Assembly (NCBI RefSeq): GCF_000308775.1
Contig: NZ_BAGJ01000078.1
Span: 1-64,000, forward strand
Reading direction: 5' to 3'
DNA from: Nocardia testacea NBRC 100365
Lineage (GTDB): Bacteria; Actinomycetota; Actinomycetes; Mycobacteriales; Mycobacteriaceae
Length of the DNA stretch: 64,000 bases
In this document: piece after piece, positions 61,344 through 64,000 of the stretch
Numbering within the stretch: position 1 is the first letter of the stretch
Layout of the letters: every line of letters begins with the position of its first letter
Notes under the pieces: generated by a model
Told to the model about the DNA's origin: nothing
Seen by the model: only the letters and a program-made list of their open reading frames with translations
Databases searched by the model: none
Program-made: the position numbers and the translations under genes

Positions 61344-62102
61344 ATGAAGGTTTTGATCGTCTACGCGCACCCGGAACCCGATTCGCTCACCGGAGCCCTG
61401 AAAGATGTGGCCGTCGAACAGCTGCGGGCCGACGGCCACGAGGTGCGGGTGAGCGACCTCTACGCCATGGGCTGGAAGGCCCACGCCGACGCCGCCGATT
61501 TCGGGGCCGTCGAGGAGACGAACTTCATGCTGGCCTCGGGTGAGGCCTTCGCGAACGGCACGCTGAGCGCCGATATCCGGGCCGAACAGGAGAAACTGCT
61601 GTGGGCCGATACCGTGCTGCTGCACTTCCCGCTGTGGTGGTTCGCCATGCCCGCCATCCTCAAGGGCTGGGTGGACCGGGTCTTCACCTGCGGGTTCGCC
61701 TACGGCGCGGGCGGTACCGCCATCCCGCGCTACGGTGACGGCGTACTCGCCGGCCGGCGGGCGATGCTGGTGGTGGCCGTCGGCGGCCGGGAGCCCGCCT
61801 ACTCCGATCGCGGAATCAACGGCCCGATAGCGGATCTGCTGTTCCCCATCCACCACGGCATCCTGTACTACCCGGGTATGGATGTGCTGCCACCGTTCGT
61901 TGTGCACGGTGCGATCCGGGTGGACGACGAGCGTTTCGAACAGCTCGCCATCGATCTGCGCAAACGCCTGGCGGAACTGGACAGTGCCGATCCTATCCGG
62001 TACCGGCGCCAGGCGAGCGGGGACTACGATCGCGGGCTCCGGCTCGAAGTGGGCCGCGAGGAGCCGGGAGCCACCGGATTCGGGTTGCATATCGCGTCCT
62101 GA
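61344..62102 (+). CDS. NAD(P)H quinone oxidoreductase-like flavodoxin-fold protein
   Basis: The 252-aa protein has the NQO/Kef-type flavodoxin fold: MKVLIVYAHPEPDSLTGAL at the start, FPLWWFAMPAILKGWVDRVF and CGFAYGAGGTAIPRYG. These enzymes reduce quinones by two electrons with FMN or FAD. The ATG at 61344 fits the family start, though the ribosome site is weak. It lies 81 bp after the TetR gene on the same strand and may be in its transcription unit. Confidence 0.88.
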   Translation: MKVLIVYAHPEPDSLTGALKDVAVEQLRADGHEVRVSDLYAMGWKAHADAADFGAVEETNFMLASGEAFANGTLSADIRAEQEKLLWADTVLLHFPLWWFAMPAILKGWVDRVFTCGFAYGAGGTAIPRYGDGVLAGRRAMLVVAVGGREPAYSDRGINGPIADLLFPIHHGILYYPGMDVLPPFVVHGAIRVDDERFEQLAIDLRKRLAELDSADPIRYRRQASGDYDRGLRLEVGREEPGATGFGLHIAS

Positions 62103-62261
62103 GGTGTCCGCTGCGGCCGCCCGCCGCGGCGAATCCGTTCGCGCGACGGGTGGTCGGGGAGGGCTCGGGCTGCGGACGTTCCGGCGCAGGACTAGCTTGG
62201 TCGAGTCGAGACCGTATCCGGGGAACGAGTGGATCGGTTCCCTGTTCGATGGAGGAGAATT

Positions 62262-63956
62262 TTGCGAGTCCTGCTGGTCGCGAGTGCTTTCAACAGCCTG
62301 ACACAGCGTGTGCACACCGAACTGCGTTATCGCGGGCACGAGGTCGCGGTCGAATTGGCACTCGGCGACGATCTGCTGCGGGCCCGGGTCGCGGCGTTCC
62401 GCCCCGATCTCATCGTGGCGCCCATGCTGACAACCGCTGTTCCGGAGGACATCTGGACCGAGCACACCGTGCTGATCGTGCATCCCGGTCCCAAGGGCGA
62501 TCGCGGCCCCTCCTCGCTCGACTGGGCGATCAGCGAGGGCGCGTCCGAGTGGGGCGTCACGGTGCTGCAGGCGGTCGAGGAGATGGATGCCGGGCCGATC
62601 TGGGCCTCGGTGCCCTTCCCGGTACCCGCGTGCGGGAAGAGCGAGCTGTACCGCAACGAGATGTCGGATGCCGCCGTGGCCGCGGTGCTCCTGGCCGTCG
62701 AACGTTTCGGTGCCGGGGATTTCGTGCCCGAACCGCTGGACTACGCGCGGCCCGATGTCCGGGGCCGGTTGCGGCCCTACCACTCCCAGCAGTACCGCCG
62801 CATCGACTGGGCGTCCGACAGCACCGCCGATGTGCTGCGCAAACTGCGGGCGGCCGATTCGCAACCCGGGGTGCTCGACGAACTCTACGGCCGTGAGTAT
62901 TTCGTGCACGGCGGCCACAACGAGGACAGGCTGCGCGGGGCGCCGGGCGCGGTGATCGCCACCCGCGACGGCGCGATCTGCCGGGCCACCGTCGACGGCG
63001 CGGTCTGGTTGCCGCAGCTGCGGCGCCGCCGGACACCGGGCGGACCACCGACGTTCAAACAGCCCGCGGTGGCGGCGCTGGGCGCCGACCTGCCCGCCGC
63101 CACACCGGAGGTGCCGGTGCCCGCGGCCGCGGCGGCCGTGCGCGATACGTGGTCGGAGGTGCGCTACCGCGAGGAAGGGTCGGTGGGCTACCTCGAATTC
63201 GCCTACGCGGGCGGTGCGATGAGTACCGCGCAGTGCCGCCGGCTGCTCGCCGCCTACCGGGAGGCCTGCGCGCGGCCGACCCGGGCGCTGGTCTTCGGCC
63301 CGGCGCGGGACTTCTTCTCCAACGGCATCCATCTGCACGTCATCGAGTCGGCCGAGGATCCGGCCCGGGAGTCCTGGCACAACATCAACGCCATGAACGA
63401 TCTGGTGGAGGCGATTCTCAACACCACGGACAAACTCGTGATCTCCACGCTGCCCGGTAACGCGGCCGCAGGCGGGGTGATGCTGGCGTTGGCCGCCGAC
63501 GAGGTATGGGCCCGCGAGGCCGCGGTGCTCAACCCGCACTACCGCCTGATGGGTCTGTACGGTTCGGAGTACTGGACCTATTCGCTGCCCCGGCGTGTCG
63601 GCGCGGCCGAGGCCGCCCGGCTCACCCGGGAGACTCTGCCGGTGGGCGCGAAAGCGGCCGCGGAGCTCGGCCTGGTGGATCGGGTGAGTTCCGGGGATAC
63701 CGCCGAGTTCGCCGCCTGGGTGCGCCGGGAGGCGGAGGCACTGGCCGATTCGCCCGAGCTGGAGAGCCGGCTGACCGCCAAGAAACAGCTGCGGGAGGCC
63801 GACGAGGCCGCCAAACCGCTGGCGGAGTACCGCGCCGAGGAACTGGCGCAGATGCGCCGGAACTTCTTCGAGGAGGGCGAGCCCTATCACGAACTGCGGC
63901 GCAACTTCGTGTACAATGTCGTGCCGCCCGCCACTCCGGCGTACCTGCGGAGCTGA
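62262..63956 (+). CDS. hoxX: HoxX-type formyltransferase/enoyl-CoA hydratase fusion
   Basis: The 564-aa protein has an N-terminal formyltransferase-like domain (MRVLLVASAFNSLTQ start, VHPGPKGDRGPSSLDWAI) and a C-terminal crotonase-like domain (VFGPARDFFSNGIHLHVIE, LPGNAAAGGVMLALAADEVW). HoxX makes CO for the active site of oxygen-tolerant [NiFe]-hydrogenases from formyl groups. The start is taken as TTG at 62262 because GGAGGAG ends 4 nt upstream; a GTG at 62229 lacks such a site. No hydrogenase genes are in the window, but it ends 44 bp later. Confidence 0.9.
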   Translation: MRVLLVASAFNSLTQRVHTELRYRGHEVAVELALGDDLLRARVAAFRPDLIVAPMLTTAVPEDIWTEHTVLIVHPGPKGDRGPSSLDWAISEGASEWGVTVLQAVEEMDAGPIWASVPFPVPACGKSELYRNEMSDAAVAAVLLAVERFGAGDFVPEPLDYARPDVRGRLRPYHSQQYRRIDWASDSTADVLRKLRAADSQPGVLDELYGREYFVHGGHNEDRLRGAPGAVIATRDGAICRATVDGAVWLPQLRRRRTPGGPPTFKQPAVAALGADLPAATPEVPVPAAAAAVRDTWSEVRYREEGSVGYLEFAYAGGAMSTAQCRRLLAAYREACARPTRALVFGPARDFFSNGIHLHVIESAEDPARESWHNINAMNDLVEAILNTTDKLVISTLPGNAAAGGVMLALAADEVWAREAAVLNPHYRLMGLYGSEYWTYSLPRRVGAAEAARLTRETLPVGAKAAAELGLVDRVSSGDTAEFAAWVRREAEALADSPELESRLTAKKQLREADEAAKPLAEYRAEELAQMRRNFFEEGEPYHELRRNFVYNVVPPATPAYLRS

Positions 63957-64000
63957 GCCGGATATTCCGGCCTTAGCTCAGTTGTGACATCAAGTGGCGA

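Noticed and set aside
60804..63890. Open frame of over 1000 codons antisense to the TetR, quinone reductase and hoxX genes
   Set aside because: It runs opposite three well-supported genes and has no ribosome site or recognisable domain.
1..64000. CRISPR array, tRNA or rRNA genes, prophage or complete insertion sequence
   Set aside because: No spaced repeats of CRISPR type, no tRNA-like cloverleaf or rRNA sequence, and no transposase or integrase motif were seen by eye.

Overview
The window reads as chromosomal DNA of a high-GC mycolic-acid actinomycete, most likely Nocardia or a close relative. The evidence is the block gcvH - garA (FHA) - two MerR regulators - bifunctional nuclease - gcvP behind a tandem glycine riboswitch, together with malate synthase G, a WhiB protein, several FadE-type acyl-CoA dehydrogenases, a KstD-like flavoprotein, a ChoD-like GMC oxidoreductase and a KstR-type operator. 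I saw no tRNA, rRNA, CRISPR array, prophage or intact insertion sequence.

Layout. 0-1.2 kb: a TetR/SMR efflux pair with its own operator. 1.2-7.6 kb: a translationally coupled molybdenum hydroxylase operon (L-M-S-G) divergent from an XdhC maturation factor, followed by a MocA-like nucleotidyltransferase. 7.6-11.7 kb: a QsdR-type regulator, a lone ABC ATPase coupled to a GntR regulator, and an atypical leuA behind a Leu-codon leader peptide. 12.0-19.8 kb: an accessory-looking block that starts at a truncated DinB gene and holds GrpB, an epoxide-hydrolase-like enzyme, a DUF4352 protein, a SigK-like ECF sigma factor, a FadE, and a methyltransferase/P450 pair with lower-GC character. 20.0-27.0 kb: sulfate activation genes (cysD, cysNC), an IclR regulator, and a divergent operon of a DUF1214 protein, an SDR and a sulfotransferase. 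27.1-42.8 kb: a mixed stretch with a thioesterase, a thioredoxin/Ser-Thr kinase pair, an IclR regulator, a KstD-like flavoprotein, heme oxygenase, a ThrE-like exporter with a long tail, an acyl-CoA oxidase-like FadE, a PAP2 phosphatase, a NERD-like protein, a DUF2252 protein and a GMC oxidoreductase. 42.9-50.2 kb: the conserved glycine-cleavage/GarA cluster. 50.3-54.1 kb: a C4-dicarboxylate symporter divergent from a CitAB/DcuSR-type two-component system. 54.1-59.5 kb: a VWA lipoprotein, a WhiB/HNH operon and glcB. 59.7-64.0 kb: a sterol-desaturase-type enzyme and a TetR regulator sharing a perfect 36-bp palindrome, a quinone oxidoreductase, and HoxX.

How the genes may work together. CysD/CysNC make PAPS, the donor used by sulfotransferases, and both the PAPS genes and the sulfotransferase operon carry a TAGAAC-type palindrome at their start. 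The GarA/gcv block joins a kinase-controlled metabolic switch to glycine-responsive RNA control of glycine decarboxylase. GlcB and the dicarboxylate transporter with its sensor fit growth on C2/C4 acids. Many operons carry clear palindromic operators, which are the most testable predictions here.
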